A DNA stretch of 64,000 nt, taken from NCBI RefSeq assembly GCF_014643455.1, contig NZ_BMJM01000002.1, positions 124,406 to 188,405 on the forward strand. Reading direction: 5' to 3'. Both the position numbers and the translations under genes were made by a program. The DNA comes from Sandarakinorhabdus glacialis (lineage in GTDB: Bacteria > Pseudomonadota > Alphaproteobacteria > Sphingomonadales > Sphingomonadaceae). The notes under the pieces are model-generated. The model had not been told where the DNA came from and did not search any database. It worked only from the letters and a program-made list of their open reading frames with translations. Each line of letters begins with the position of its first letter. The first letter of the stretch is position 1. Shown here one piece after another: positions 29,301 through 37,201 of the stretch.

Positions 29301-29580
29301 AGAAGTCGAAGGGGTTGATGACGACCATTTCGGCGGTCATGTCGACGGTGATGCTGAACTCGCGGGTCGGTTCGGGAAAGACGATGCGTGCCAGCCAGTT
29401 GCCGTGGGGATCCTGCTGCCAGTTGATGAAGTGCGCCGCCGGCGTGATCTTCATCGAATAGCTGGGGATGCGGGTCCGGGTATGGGGTGCCGGCCTGAGG
29501 CGGACGACGTGCGGCCCGAGGGTGACTGGCTCGTCGTAACGATAGGCAGTGACGTGATTGAGGGCAGCGATGACCGACAG
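26320..29580 (-). CDS. Transglutaminase-DUF2126 fusion protein, probable CTG start
   Basis: About 1086 residues. The N-terminal part has the transglutaminase N region ([17 protein letters not shown]), then a core with Cys near residue 179 in [17 protein letters not shown], His in [15 protein letters not shown] and Asp in GLDATSGLL. The rest, from about residue 300, is DUF2126, including [32 protein letters not shown] and [21 protein letters not shown]. The first ATG (29454) would lose 42 residues of the conserved N-terminal domain. In frame upstream, the codon at 29578-29580 is CTG exactly where homologues start MS-(I/V)-AALNHVT; a TAA lies 8 codons before it. So either CTG is used or the ATG has mutated. 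Confidence 0.85.
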   Translation of the reverse strand: MSVIAALNHVTAYRYDEPVTLGPHVVRLRPAPHTRTRIPSYSMKITPAAHFINWQQDPHGNWLARIVFPEPTREFSITVDMTAEMVVINPFDFFVEPYAMTLPFEYPVQLAQDLSPFLAVDDHGPRLEALFESLRPEGQPTVDFIVGVNARISQLVEYTVRMEAGVQTPDETIALALGSCRDSGWLLVQLLRRMGLAARFVSGYLIQLKHDIDPIEGALGTQTDFTDLHAWAEVYIPGAGWIGLDATSGLLCGEGHIPLAASPHYRSAAATTGGASRPADDFNFSMTVSRLVEPIRITRPFEDGDWDALDAVGEQVEADLQKQDVRLTMGGEPTFVSIDDFEAAEWNIDASGPTKPIIAETLLKRLRDRFGAGGMLHYGQGKWYPGEPLPRWALGLYWRRDGLPVWPEIASDPLRVEAGVTIADAEALITRLAARLGIDPFMVIPAREDAIHFIKAEGDLPANIDLDDAAIDDPRARTRLRRAMQGGLSKTIGYVLPLRRSFGKFEGEGWLSEAWQFTREGLFVIPGDSPLGLRLPLDTLPALADKDYPHIVPLDPYVEREPLPDYRAVQPAAAPKLTKRQPPHVRTALNVEARDGILYVFMPPVARLEDYLELIAHLAAASEGLPIRIEGYAPPDDARMGVLKVTPDPGVIEVNVQPASSWREAVDITNGVYHDARVVRLGADKFMIDGRHTGTGGGAHVVVGGASPADSPFLRRPDVLKSLLIYWQRHPSLSYLFAGLFVGPTSQAPRIDEARHDSLYELEIALGMIPSAKGKRPAPWLVDRLLRNLLTDVSGNTHRTEICIDKLYSPDGPTGRLGLLEFRSFEMPPDARMSLSQQLLIRALIAWFWRQPLDAPLVRWGTSLHDRFMLPHFAWNDFKDVLADLNGAGYAFDSNWYEAQLAFRFPVHGRVQYGAVALEIRHALEPWHVMGEEGTAGGTVRFVDSSVERLQVRVEGFNPDRHVITCNGRVLPMTPTETAMEAVAGIRYKAWKLRSGLHPTREVDAPLTFDIIDRAHNRSIGGCVYHVVHPGGRNYETVPVNAYEAQARRKARFDEHGHTPGVIKPPVSERSWEFPMTLDLRRPRGR

Positions 29581-29657
29581 GATGATTTCCCAACTTTATC
29601 TGGCGCCTCCACACTAACGAAGGCTTTGGGCGGCGGCAACGAGCCTCGCGCGCCGGG

Positions 29658-30470
29658 TCAGGCCGGTTCGACCTCGTCGGCATGGACCTTGAATCCGTTG
29701 AGCCAGACCGGTCCGAAGGTGGTGGTCAGCGCGGTGTCGACGGCGTCGCGGCCTTGTGCCATCAGCACCCGCCCGATGCGGGGCCGATTGTGGCGGGCGT
29801 CGAAGACGTGCCAGGTGCCGCCGAGATAGACATCGAACCAGGCATGGAAATCCATCGGGGTCAGCGACGGCGCGATCCCGATATCGCCCAGATAGCCGGT
29901 GCAATAGCGCGCCGGGATGTTCATGCAGCGGCACAGGGCGATGGCGAGATGGGCGAAGTCGCGGCAGACGCCGACTTGCTGGATATGACCTTCATGGGCG
30001 GTGCGGGTGGCGTCGGCGTGTTCATAACCGTATTTCATGTGGCGGTGCGCATAGTCGACGATGGCCTAGACGCGGCCCCAGCCGGGCTCGAAATGGCCGA
30101 ACAGGTCCCAGGCCAGGCCCGACATGCGGTCGGTATCGCAATAGCGACTGCCGAGCAGGTAGATGAGAATGTCGTCGGGCAGGTCGGCGACAGGGTGCTG
30201 CACGGCGTCCGGTGATTGGCGGTCGGGTTCGCCGCTGTCCTCGACCAGCAGGTCGCAGCTGAGGATCGTGTCGCCCGGCGGCAGCGTCATGCGCGTGCAG
30301 ATGTTGCCGAAACTGTCGAGATAATCGTGCATCGCCAGGTCGGGGACCGTGACGACATTTTGCGGCGTGCGCAGGTCGGCAAGCCGCGATGGATGGACCT
30401 TGAGCATGGCGGTCATGGCGGTGGGTACATTGACACACAGAATGATCTCGTAGCCGGCGCGAATGAGCAT
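29658..30470 (-). pseudogene. Transglutaminase family protein interrupted by an in-frame TAG
   Basis: Would encode 270 residues from ATG at 30470 (MLIRAGYEIILCVNVPTAM). The N domain runs DYLDSFGNICTRMTLPPGD, EDSGEPDRQSPDAVQHPV, LLGSRYCDTDRMSGLAW, EPGWGRV. Codon 135 (30066-30068) is TAG; the frame then continues without a gap: AIVDYAHRHMKYGYEHA, the catalytic QQVGVCRDFAHLAIAL, DFHAWFDVYLGG and FDARHNRPRIGR. Homologues have Gln (RVQAI) at the TAG position, so a single CAG to TAG change explains it. The truncated product would lack the whole catalytic triad. The rest of the gene is undamaged, so the lesion is recent or a sequencing error. It is the first gene of the amidoligase operon. Confidence 0.85.
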
Positions 30471-30743
30471 GGAAAATCTCGTTGGCCGCAGCGCCAGGTC
30501 GCTGCGAAAAACCGACGGTGGAAGATCGCCGCGCCTGCTGCAATCTCCCTGTGACAACGGCGCTAACCGCCCGGTGCAAGCTGCTGAAACAGTTCGAATG
30601 GGCAGTTGATTGCTTGCTGGCGACGTCGGCCGGGCTATCGGCAGCGCGCGCAACTTCGGACCGAGATGTTACATGACCACGTTTGTAACCCGGGCGGAAC
30701 AATATCGGGCGTTCTGGGTAATTGGGGTTCAGCACGAGGGTTT

Positions 30744-32642
30744 ATGGACGCGAACAGGCGGGCAGGGTGGTCGGGGGCGCGTTGGGCAGCTCTGATCCTG
30801 GCGGCGACGGCGGCGATCGCGGTCGTGGCAGTCGTGATTTTGGCGGCATTCCCCTGGGAGATACTGCGGACGCGGGCCGAGGCCAGGCTGAGCGCGGATC
30901 TCGGCAGGCCGGTCACGATCGGGTCGATCGAGCGGCTGGAGCGCTTTTCGCTTCGACCGACAGTGATCGTCCACGATGTCCGAGTTCCGCAACCGGCGTG
31001 GGCGGGGCCGGGGAGTTTGGTGACGATCGAGGCGCTGCGAACGCGATTTGGCGTGTTGCCGTTGTTGGTTGGCCGGTTCAGCGCCGACAGGCTGGAAGTC
31101 GCCGGGGCGCGTATCGACCTGGTACGCGATGCCGATGGGCGCGAGAGCTGGTCGACAGGTGAAAAGGATGACGATGATGGCGGGCCGCCGGCGATCGGCG
31201 GGCTGATCATCGTTGACACTGTCGTTCGGTATCGGGACGCCCGGCGGGATCGGTCGTTCACCGTGGCGGTCGTTGCCGACCGACGGGAGGGGCTGCGGAT
31301 TAGCGGGACCGGGCTCGTTCGCGGCGAGGCGGTGCGTATTTCGGCGAGCGGGGCGGCGGTCGGCGAGACGGCGACGAGCCAGGCCTGGCCGTTTCGGGTA
31401 AAAATCGAGGGCGAGGCTGTTGGCCTGACGGCTGTCGGGCGCATGGACCGGCCGCTCGATGTCGATCATTTCAGCGCGGAGGTGACGGGGCATGGCCGCG
31501 ACCTGAAGCTCCTCGACGCGATCATCGAGGCGGGGTTGCCGGCGACACAGGCGGTCGCGCTGAAGGCCAGGGTGCGCCACGACGATCGGGAATGGCGGAT
31601 CGATGACCTGGCGGCGACGATCGGGCGTTCGGACATTGCCGGTAGCGCGGTGGTGGTCAAGCAGGGCCGCGGGTCGCGAATCGAGGGCGTGGTCCGGTCG
31701 AAGCAATTCGATTTCGATGATTTGTCGTCGGACGAGGGGCGCAAGCGCGGGGCCGCCAAGCGGTTGATTTATGGCAAGCGGTTGATCCCCGACACGGCGA
31801 TCGACCTGCGGCGCCTGGCCCGGACGGAAGGGACGCTCGACGTCACGATCGATGAATTGCTGTGGCCGGGGCCGTCGCCGCTGCGGACGTTGAAGGCGGT
31901 GCTGGTACTCGGCGGCGGCAGGCTGACGGTCAAGCCGCTGACGATCGGGCTGTCGAACGGGACGATGCACGGGGAGGTTTTGGTCGACCAGCGCAAGGGT
32001 GGCCCGGTGTTGACGCTCAGCCTCGATCTCGAGGGCGCGCAATTGCTCGACCTGGCGCCGGATACCGGGGTCGACGGGCGGTTGGCGGGCAAGTTGCGGC
32101 TGACGGGGGCGGGGCGGACGGTTCGGCAGGCGGTCGGGAGGTCGAGCGGAACGGTGACGCTGGTGGCGCGCGATGGCCAGTTGCCGGCGCGGACGGCGGT
32201 GCTGCTCGGGCAGGATGTCGGGCGCGGGCTGCTGACCGGCAAGGACAGGTTGGCGACGCTCAACTGTGTCGTGATGGCGCTCGATGTCGACCAGGGAGTG
32301 GCGCGGACCAACCCGTTGCTGATCGATACGTCGCGGTCGGTGACGCGGATCGAAGGGACGATCGCCTTGGCCGACGAGCGGTTCGACCTGGTGCTGCGCG
32401 GGGCGCCGAAACAGGCGAGCGTGCTGCGGCTGGATGTGCCGATTTTGATTGGCGGGACGATCAAGACGCCGGTGATCAATGTGCCGCCGCGGAGCAAGTC
32501 GGTGGGCAGTGTGCTGCGGATGCTGGGGCGGGCGGTTGCCGGCGAGCAGGGGGCGCTTGCGGCGCCGCTCGATTGCGACGCCCTGGTGATGGCGCGCGGG
32601 GTGACGCTGGGCGGGGCGCAAGCGGCGGAAATTGCTGAATGA
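30744..32642 (+). CDS. AsmA family protein
   Basis: 632 residues. One N-terminal membrane helix (ALILAATAAIAVVAVVILAAF) anchors a long periplasmic beta-rich domain. The AsmA start is clear: EARLSADLGRPVTIGSIERL, the same motif as in AsmA/TamB-like lipid-bridge proteins. The C-terminal AsmA domain has QLLDLAPDTGVDGRLAGKL, GRSSGTVTLVARDGQLPA and LLIDTSRSVTRIEGTIALADE. Members are thought to help move lipids to, or maintain, the outer membrane. The ATG at 30744 follows a GAGGG; the frame is open 46 codons upstream without sense. It is divergent from the amidoligase operon across 273 bases that should hold both promoters. Confidence 0.88.
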   Translation: MDANRRAGWSGARWAALILAATAAIAVVAVVILAAFPWEILRTRAEARLSADLGRPVTIGSIERLERFSLRPTVIVHDVRVPQPAWAGPGSLVTIEALRTRFGVLPLLVGRFSADRLEVAGARIDLVRDADGRESWSTGEKDDDDGGPPAIGGLIIVDTVVRYRDARRDRSFTVAVVADRREGLRISGTGLVRGEAVRISASGAAVGETATSQAWPFRVKIEGEAVGLTAVGRMDRPLDVDHFSAEVTGHGRDLKLLDAIIEAGLPATQAVALKARVRHDDREWRIDDLAATIGRSDIAGSAVVVKQGRGSRIEGVVRSKQFDFDDLSSDEGRKRGAAKRLIYGKRLIPDTAIDLRRLARTEGTLDVTIDELLWPGPSPLRTLKAVLVLGGGRLTVKPLTIGLSNGTMHGEVLVDQRKGGPVLTLSLDLEGAQLLDLAPDTGVDGRLAGKLRLTGAGRTVRQAVGRSSGTVTLVARDGQLPARTAVLLGQDVGRGLLTGKDRLATLNCVVMALDVDQGVARTNPLLIDTSRSVTRIEGTIALADERFDLVLRGAPKQASVLRLDVPILIGGTIKTPVINVPPRSKSVGSVLRMLGRAVAGEQGALAAPLDCDALVMARGVTLGGAQAAEIAE

Positions 32643-32711
32643 GCGCTGTCGATGTTGTTCAGGAAACCTGCAGGCAGGTTGAAGCAATGTGCAAGTGCGT
32701 TTCAAGGAGGA

Positions 32712-33299
32712 ATGATCATGCGTACGATGCTTATCCCGTTTGCTGCCCTTGCCATCGGCGCCGTTGCGGCACCTGTGGCGGCCCAGAATTATGACAATGG
32801 TCGCAATGACCGGGCGTATTCCAGCCAGGGTGAGGTGCGTCGTAGCGCCCAGCGCCTGCAGGAGGAACGGCGCGATTTGCGCGATGCCCAGCGCTATGGC
32901 GACCGGCGCGATATCAAGGAAGAACGCCGCGATGTGAAGCGGGCGCATAAGGAGTATCGCCAGGATGCGCGTGACTGGCAGCGCGGCCGCAACTATAATT
33001 ATAATCGTCCCGATCCGCGATACAACGGTTATTATGCCGACAATTACTATCGTGCGGGGCAGAATTATCAGCCGCGGCGGATGAATTCCAACGACCGAAT
33101 TTATCGCGGACAGGACAATCAATATTACTGCCGCCGGAACGACGGCACGACGGGCCTGATTATCGGTGCCCTTGGTGGCGGCGTGCTTGGTAACGTCATC
33201 GCGCCGGGCGGTTCCAAGACGTTGGGATCGTTGATCGGTGGCGGCCTGGGTGCGGTGCTCGGCAATTCGATCGGGCAGGGTAACGTCACCTGCCGCTGA
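32712..33299 (+). CDS. Periplasmic or surface protein with glycine-zipper 2TM domain
   Basis: 195 residues. Signal peptide ends at VAAQ (residue about 24). A very charged middle follows, rich in Arg and Asp with repeats of EERRDLRDAQRYGDRRD type, then a Tyr/Asn-rich stretch. The C-terminus is the glycine zipper TTGLIIGALGGGVLGNVIAPGG and SLIGGGLGAVLGNSIGQG. AGGAGG-like AAGGAGG directly upstream of ATG at 32712 is a strong ribosome binding site. Such proteins resemble SlyB/Rick_17kDa-like envelope proteins in sphingomonads; the exact role is unknown. A strong terminator follows. Confidence 0.8.
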   Translation: MIMRTMLIPFAALAIGAVAAPVAAQNYDNGRNDRAYSSQGEVRRSAQRLQEERRDLRDAQRYGDRRDIKEERRDVKRAHKEYRQDARDWQRGRNYNYNRPDPRYNGYYADNYYRAGQNYQPRRMNSNDRIYRGQDNQYYCRRNDGTTGLIIGALGGGVLGNVIAPGGSKTLGSLIGGGLGAVLGNSIGQGNVTCR

Positions 33300-33321
33300 T
33301 TGCTGAATTGAATCGATGATC

Positions 33322-33357
33322 ACGGCGTTCGGTAAAATTATTACCGGGCGCCGTTTT
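33322..33357 (+). terminator. Rho-independent terminator after the glycine-zipper gene
   Basis: Arms ACGGCGTTCGGTAA (33322-33335) and TTACCGGGCGCCGT (33341-33354) pair over 14 bases with two G-U pairs and a 5-base loop, followed by TTT. It is 23 bases after the stop codon. Confidence 0.8.
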
Positions 33358-33398
33358 CACATGCCATAGAGTGCGGTCTCGAATGCAAGGGATCGAAG

Positions 33399-33893
33399 AT
33401 GGCGAAATCGACCAAGAAATCTGTCGTTGCTGTCGACCTGGGGTTCGATGACAAGCAGCGCCGGGCGATTGCCGGCGGCCTGTCGAAGCTGCTCGCGGAT
33501 ACCTATACGCTGTATCTCAAGACGCATAATTTTCACTGGAACGTTATTGGCCCGCAGTTCAACTCGCTGCACCTGATGTTCGAGGGCCAGTATAACGAGC
33601 TGGCGCTGGCGGTCGACATGATCGCCGAGCGGATCCGGGCGCTCGGCGAGCCGGCGCCGGGGAGTTATTCGGCATTTGCCAGGCTTTCGACGATCGTCGA
33701 GGCCGAGGGCCATCCGGTTGCCGAGGAGATGGTGCGTATTCTTGCCGAGGACCAGTTGGCGGTGGTGCGGACGGCGCGCGAGGTGTTCGCGCTGGCCGAT
33801 GCGGCGAACGACGAGCCGACGGCGGATCTGTTGACCCAGCGCATGCAGGTCCATGAAAAGACGGCGTGGATGCTGCGGGCGAATTTGGCCTGA
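33399..33893 (+). CDS. dps: Dps family DNA-protection / ferritin-like protein
   Basis: 164 residues. It forms a 12-subunit shell that oxidises and stores iron and protects DNA in stress. The ferroxidase residues are in KTHNFHWNVIGPQF (His and the following His/Trp) and LHLMFEGQYNELALAVDMIAERIRALG (Asp and Glu ligands). The end HEKTAWMLRANLA is the usual Dps C-terminus. The N-terminal tail has several lysines (MAKSTKKS), which can contact DNA. It stands alone, after a terminator and convergent with the DUF1345 gene. Confidence 0.93.
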   Translation: MAKSTKKSVVAVDLGFDDKQRRAIAGGLSKLLADTYTLYLKTHNFHWNVIGPQFNSLHLMFEGQYNELALAVDMIAERIRALGEPAPGSYSAFARLSTIVEAEGHPVAEEMVRILAEDQLAVVRTAREVFALADAANDEPTADLLTQRMQVHEKTAWMLRANLA

Positions 33894-33905
33894 GGCGGGA
33901 CGGGC

Positions 33906-34550
33906 TCAGCCGCCGAGGACGGAGGCCACCAGGTTTATCGATATGGCGACGACGGCGATGTTGAAAAAGAATGCCAGCACGGCGTGGCCGAGGGTGAGGC
34001 GGCGCAGGCGTTTGCTGGTGACTTCGACGTCAGAGACCTGGAAGGTCATACCGAGGACAAAGGCGTAATAGCTGAAATCCCAATAGTCCGGGTCGGTGTC
34101 GCCGCCGGGGAAATCGAGGCCGCCAAGGTCGCCGGAGCCGGTTTCCGCGGGCAGGTACCAGACATGGGCATAGTGCGAGGCGAACAGGGTGTTGGCGAAG
34201 AGCCAAGCCAGTATCAAAGTGGCGGCGGCGAGGCTGATGCCGACGGCGTCCCGGCCCGAGCGGCCGGATAGCTCGACCCAGACAGCGACGAAGATGACGG
34301 CGACGACGAGAAGGGCGATCGCGACCATGGCGGCGTGATCGGGTTCGTTTTCAACGGCCTTCGAGCGCATCGCGGCGGGATTGGCGGTGTTGAAGCGGAT
34401 GGCGATGATGATGAGGAAGGCCAGTGCGCCGCAGTCGTAGCCGGCGAGGAAGGCCCGGGACGGGGGCAAGGCGAGGGTCAGCAGCGCCGTTGTCGCGGCG
34501 GTGACAAGGGCGAAGGCGGTGAAGGCGGTGTAGCGGCGGAAGAAGGCCAT
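33906..34550 (-). CDS. DUF1345 integral membrane protein
   Basis: 214 residues with about five or six hydrophobic helices (ALVTAATTALLTLAL, CGALAFLIIIAIRF, AIALLVVAVIFVAVWVEL, LILAWLFANTLFASHYAHVWY, HAVLAFFFNIAVVAISINLV). The family signature is FANTLFASHYAHVWY followed by DFPGGDTDPDYWDFSYYAFVLGM, diagnostic for DUF1345. Function unknown. The start at 34550 is the first ATG that matches homologues; the frame upstream is open only as it reads through an intergenic repeat. Confidence 0.88.
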   Translation of the reverse strand: MAFFRRYTAFTAFALVTAATTALLTLALPPSRAFLAGYDCGALAFLIIIAIRFNTANPAAMRSKAVENEPDHAAMVAIALLVVAVIFVAVWVELSGRSGRDAVGISLAAATLILAWLFANTLFASHYAHVWYLPAETGSGDLGGLDFPGGDTDPDYWDFSYYAFVLGMTFQVSDVEVTSKRLRRLTLGHAVLAFFFNIAVVAISINLVASVLGG

Positions 34551-34626
34551 TTGTGGGGCTCGGTGGAGAAGGGTCGTGCCGGGTATGGGCCGGCATCGAC
34601 TGCGAGGATAGACTGGCCGCGGGATG

Positions 34627-34656
34627 GATGCTGAAACAAGTTCAGCATGACGAACG
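34627..34656. repeat. Palindromic intergenic element, second family
   Basis: TGCTGAA (34629-34635), ACAAG, TTCAGCA (34641-34647), then TGACGAACG. Read on the minus strand in frame it gives RHAELVSAS, the phrase that this common alphaproteobacterial repeat produces. It lies after rmlB, between that gene and DUF1345, where it could end transcription of the rml operon. Confidence 0.7.
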
Positions 34657-34677
34657 TTTATAGGTGGTTCCGAGGGT

Positions 34678-35772
34678 CTAGCTGCGGGCGGCGTAGTTGG
34701 TTTCGACCCAGTCGCGGTAGCTGCCGTCGAGGACCGAGCGCCACCAGGATTCGTTCTGAAGGTACCAGGCGAGGGTGGCGGCGAAGCCGGTTTCGAAGTC
34801 GCGGGCGGGGGTGTAGCCGAGTTCGGCGCGGGCCTTGCGTTCGTCGATGGCGTAGCGGCGATCATGTCCGGGGCGATCGGTGACGGTGGTTTTCAGGGTG
34901 TTGGTGGGGATGTTCCGGGCAGCGGGGGCGTCGGGGAAGCGGGCTTTCAGGCTCGGATCGGTCTCGAAGGCCTTGTCGACGGCTGCGCACAACGTGTCGA
35001 TGACGGTGATGTTGGGAAGCTCGGCGCCGCCGCCGATGTTGTAGGTTTCGCCGATGCGTCCCTTGAGCAGGACCGATTCGATACCGCGGCAATGGTCCTC
35101 GACGTGGAGCCAATCGCGGATCTGCATGCCGTCGCCGTAGATCGGCAGGGGGCGGCCATGGAGGGCGTTGATGAGGAATAGCGGGATCAGTTTTTCGGGG
35201 AATTGATACGGGCCGTAGTTGTTCGAACAGTTCGAAGTCGAGACCTGAAGGCCGTAGGTGTGGTGCCAGGCGCGGACGAGATGGTCCGACGCTGCTTTCG
35301 AGGCGGAATAGGGGCTGTTGGGAGCATAGGCGGTGGTTTCGCTGAAGGCCGGGTCGTTCGGGCCAAGGCTGCCATAGACTTCGTCGGTCGAGACGTGGTG
35401 GAAGCGGTGGGGCTTGGCATCGTTGCCGAGCCAGGCGCTGCGGGCGGCGGTGAGCAGGCTCATGGTGCCAAGGATGTTGGTGTCGATGAAGGCGGCGGGG
35501 CCGTGGATCGAGCGGTCGACATGGCTTTCGGCAGCGAAGTGGACGAGCGTGTCGATGCCGCGGTCGCGGAGGAGCGATTCGACCAGCGGCGTGTCGCGGA
35601 TGTCGCCGACGACGAGCTCGGCGCTGTTGGCGCCCTGGAGGTTGGCGCGGTTGCCGGCATAGGTCAGGCTGTCGAGCACGGTGATCGTGTCGGCGGGGTG
35701 ATGTTCGCGCCAGTAATGGACGAAATTGGCGCCGATGAAGCCGGCGCCGCCGGTGACGAGAAGGTTGGTCAC
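34678..35772 (-). CDS. rmlB: dTDP-glucose 4,6-dehydratase
   Basis: 364 residues. Second step of dTDP-L-rhamnose synthesis. The NAD-binding fingerprint is LLVTGGAGFIGANFVHYW; the catalytic triad is seen in HVSTDEVYGSLG (Thr-Asp-Glu) and YSASKAASDHLVRAW (Tyr-x3-Lys). The substrate region has SNNYGPYQFPEKLIPLFL and YGDGMQIRDWLHVEDHC. Length is normal (about 350-360). Last gene of the five-gene rml operon, with its ATG overlapping the rmlD stop (ATGA). Confidence 0.97.
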   Translation of the reverse strand: MTNLLVTGGAGFIGANFVHYWREHHPADTITVLDSLTYAGNRANLQGANSAELVVGDIRDTPLVESLLRDRGIDTLVHFAAESHVDRSIHGPAAFIDTNILGTMSLLTAARSAWLGNDAKPHRFHHVSTDEVYGSLGPNDPAFSETTAYAPNSPYSASKAASDHLVRAWHHTYGLQVSTSNCSNNYGPYQFPEKLIPLFLINALHGRPLPIYGDGMQIRDWLHVEDHCRGIESVLLKGRIGETYNIGGGAELPNITVIDTLCAAVDKAFETDPSLKARFPDAPAARNIPTNTLKTTVTDRPGHDRRYAIDERKARAELGYTPARDFETGFAATLAWYLQNESWWRSVLDGSYRDWVETNYAARS

Positions 35773-36656
35773 GAGATGGCTTTCTTGATTGCGGCGTCTT
35801 TTATGGCGGCGAGGCAGAGGCGGAGTTCGGTGCGCCAGTGCGCCGCCGGTCCGGTAATGGCCCAGGTCGCCGATTTGTCGAGGACGCTGTACGCCGGGCG
35901 CTGCGCCGGGGTGGGGTAGTCCGAGGTGCGAATGGGGATGATCGGGATGGCGTTTTCGAGGAGGCCGATGGCGATGGCTTCCTCGTGGATGGCGACCGCG
36001 AAATCATACCAGGATGCGGTGCCGGCGTCGGTCCAGTGGAAGGTGCCGGTGTGTCCGGACAGCGCCCAGACGGCGCGGGCGAGGCCGGCGGCGTGGGTGG
36101 GGGTGCCGATCTGGTCGCCCACGACGCGGAGCTCGGGGCGATCCCGCATCAGGCGGAGCATGGTGTGGACGAAGTTGTTGCCCTGCGCGGCGTAGACCCA
36201 GGCGGTGCGCAGGATGAGGGGGGCACCGTGGAGGTCGATCGCGGCCTGCTCGCCTTCGAGCTTGGTGCGGCCGTAGACGCCGAGCGGGTTGGGCGCGGCG
36301 GTTGGGGGGTACGGCGATGACGCAGTGCCGTCGAAGATGAAGTCGGTCGAGACCTGGACGAAGGCGGCGCCAGCGTGGCGCGCGGCCGATGCGAGCAGGC
36401 CGACGGCGTTGACGTTGACGCGCTGGGCGGTGGCAGCGTCGGTTTCGGCCTTGTCGACGGCGGTATAGGCGGCAGCATTGATCACGATGGTGGGGCGATG
36501 CTCGGCGACGATGCGCTCGACGGTGTCGGGGTCGGTGATGTCGAAATCGGCCTCGGGCGGGGCGATAACGCTGGTGCCGGGAGGCGCGGTTTCCTGGAGG
36601 GCGCGGCCGAGTTGGCCGCCGGCGCCGGCGATGAGAGCAATGGTTGTGGCGGTCAT
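35769..36656 (-). CDS. rmlD: dTDP-4-dehydrorhamnose reductase
   Basis: 295 residues. Last step of dTDP-L-rhamnose synthesis, NAD(P)H-dependent. The fingerprint is IALIAGAGGQLGRALQ; VINAAAYTAVDKAETD and FVQVSTDFIFDGTASSPYP are family blocks; the catalytic Tyr-Lys pair is in PLGVYGRTKLEGE. The ATG at 36656 overlaps the rmlC stop by one base. The frame upstream in the longer reading is antisense-like and not conserved. Confidence 0.95.
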   Translation of the reverse strand: MTATTIALIAGAGGQLGRALQETAPPGTSVIAPPEADFDITDPDTVERIVAEHRPTIVINAAAYTAVDKAETDAATAQRVNVNAVGLLASAARHAGAAFVQVSTDFIFDGTASSPYPPTAAPNPLGVYGRTKLEGEQAAIDLHGAPLILRTAWVYAAQGNNFVHTMLRLMRDRPELRVVGDQIGTPTHAAGLARAVWALSGHTGTFHWTDAGTASWYDFAVAIHEEAIAIGLLENAIPIIPIRTSDYPTPAQRPAYSVLDKSATWAITGPAAHWRTELRLCLAAIKDAAIKKAIS

Positions 36657-37201
36657 CAGGCGAACACCTGTGCGTCGGCGAGCAGCGGGGCTGTCGCGTC
36701 CTTGGCGGAGAGGGTGGGGGGCAGGCCGCCGGCCGGCCAGTCGATGCCGATGGCGGGATCGTCCCAGCGGACGCCGCGATCGTCCGACGGGTCGTAAAGC
36801 TGGGTGCATTTATACAGGAAATCGGCGGTTTTGCTGATGACGACGAAGCCATGGGCGAAACCGGGTGGGACCCAAAGCATGCGCTTGTTGGTGTCGGAGA
36901 GTTCGTAGCCGACCCATTGGCCGAAATTGGGGCTGCTGCGGCGGACGTCGACGGCGACATCGAAGACGGCGCCCGAGGTGACGCGGACCAGCTTGCCCTG
37001 CGGGTTGGCGAGTTGATAGTGGAGCCCGCGCAGGACACCTTGGGCCGAGCGGCTGTGATTGTCCTGGACGAAGGTGAGATCGAGGCCGGCGTCGGCGAAG
37101 CTGCGTGCGTTCCAGCTTTCGAGGAAGAAGCCGCGATCGTCGCCGAAGACGCGCGGCTCGATCAGCATGACGCCGGGCAGGGTGGTTTCGGTGACGATCA
37201 T
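36656..37201 (-). CDS. rmlC: dTDP-4-dehydrorhamnose 3,5-epimerase
   Basis: 181 residues. Cupin-fold epimerase of dTDP-L-rhamnose synthesis. Key parts: EPRVFGDDRGFFLESW, FVQDNHSRSAQGVLRGLHYQ with the catalytic histidine, GAVFDVAVDVRRSSP with the catalytic Asp region, and MLWVPPGFAHGFVV. The DDRGVRWDDPAIGIDWP tail is typical. It abuts the stop of the FrhB-like gene directly, so all five genes are one transcript. Confidence 0.96.
   Translation of the reverse strand: MIVTETTLPGVMLIEPRVFGDDRGFFLESWNARSFADAGLDLTFVQDNHSRSAQGVLRGLHYQLANPQGKLVRVTSGAVFDVAVDVRRSSPNFGQWVGYELSDTNKRMLWVPPGFAHGFVVISKTADFLYKCTQLYDPSDDRGVRWDDPAIGIDWPAGGLPPTLSAKDATAPLLADAQVFA

Noticed and set aside
27610-29829. A 739-codon plus-strand open frame opposite the DUF2126 gene
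   Set aside because: It is antisense to a gene with clear family motifs; long antisense frames arise from high GC3. Its translation has no motif.
938-30068. Amber codon reassigned as Gln, suggested by two TAGs at Gln-like positions
   Set aside because: TAG is the ordinary stop of fghA, cobU, rmlB and the RND pump in this window, and the EF-hand gene also has a frameshift.
30729-33323. An 864-codon minus-strand frame across AsmA and the glycine-zipper gene
   Set aside because: It crosses two convincing plus-strand genes and has low-complexity Arg/Pro/His composition.
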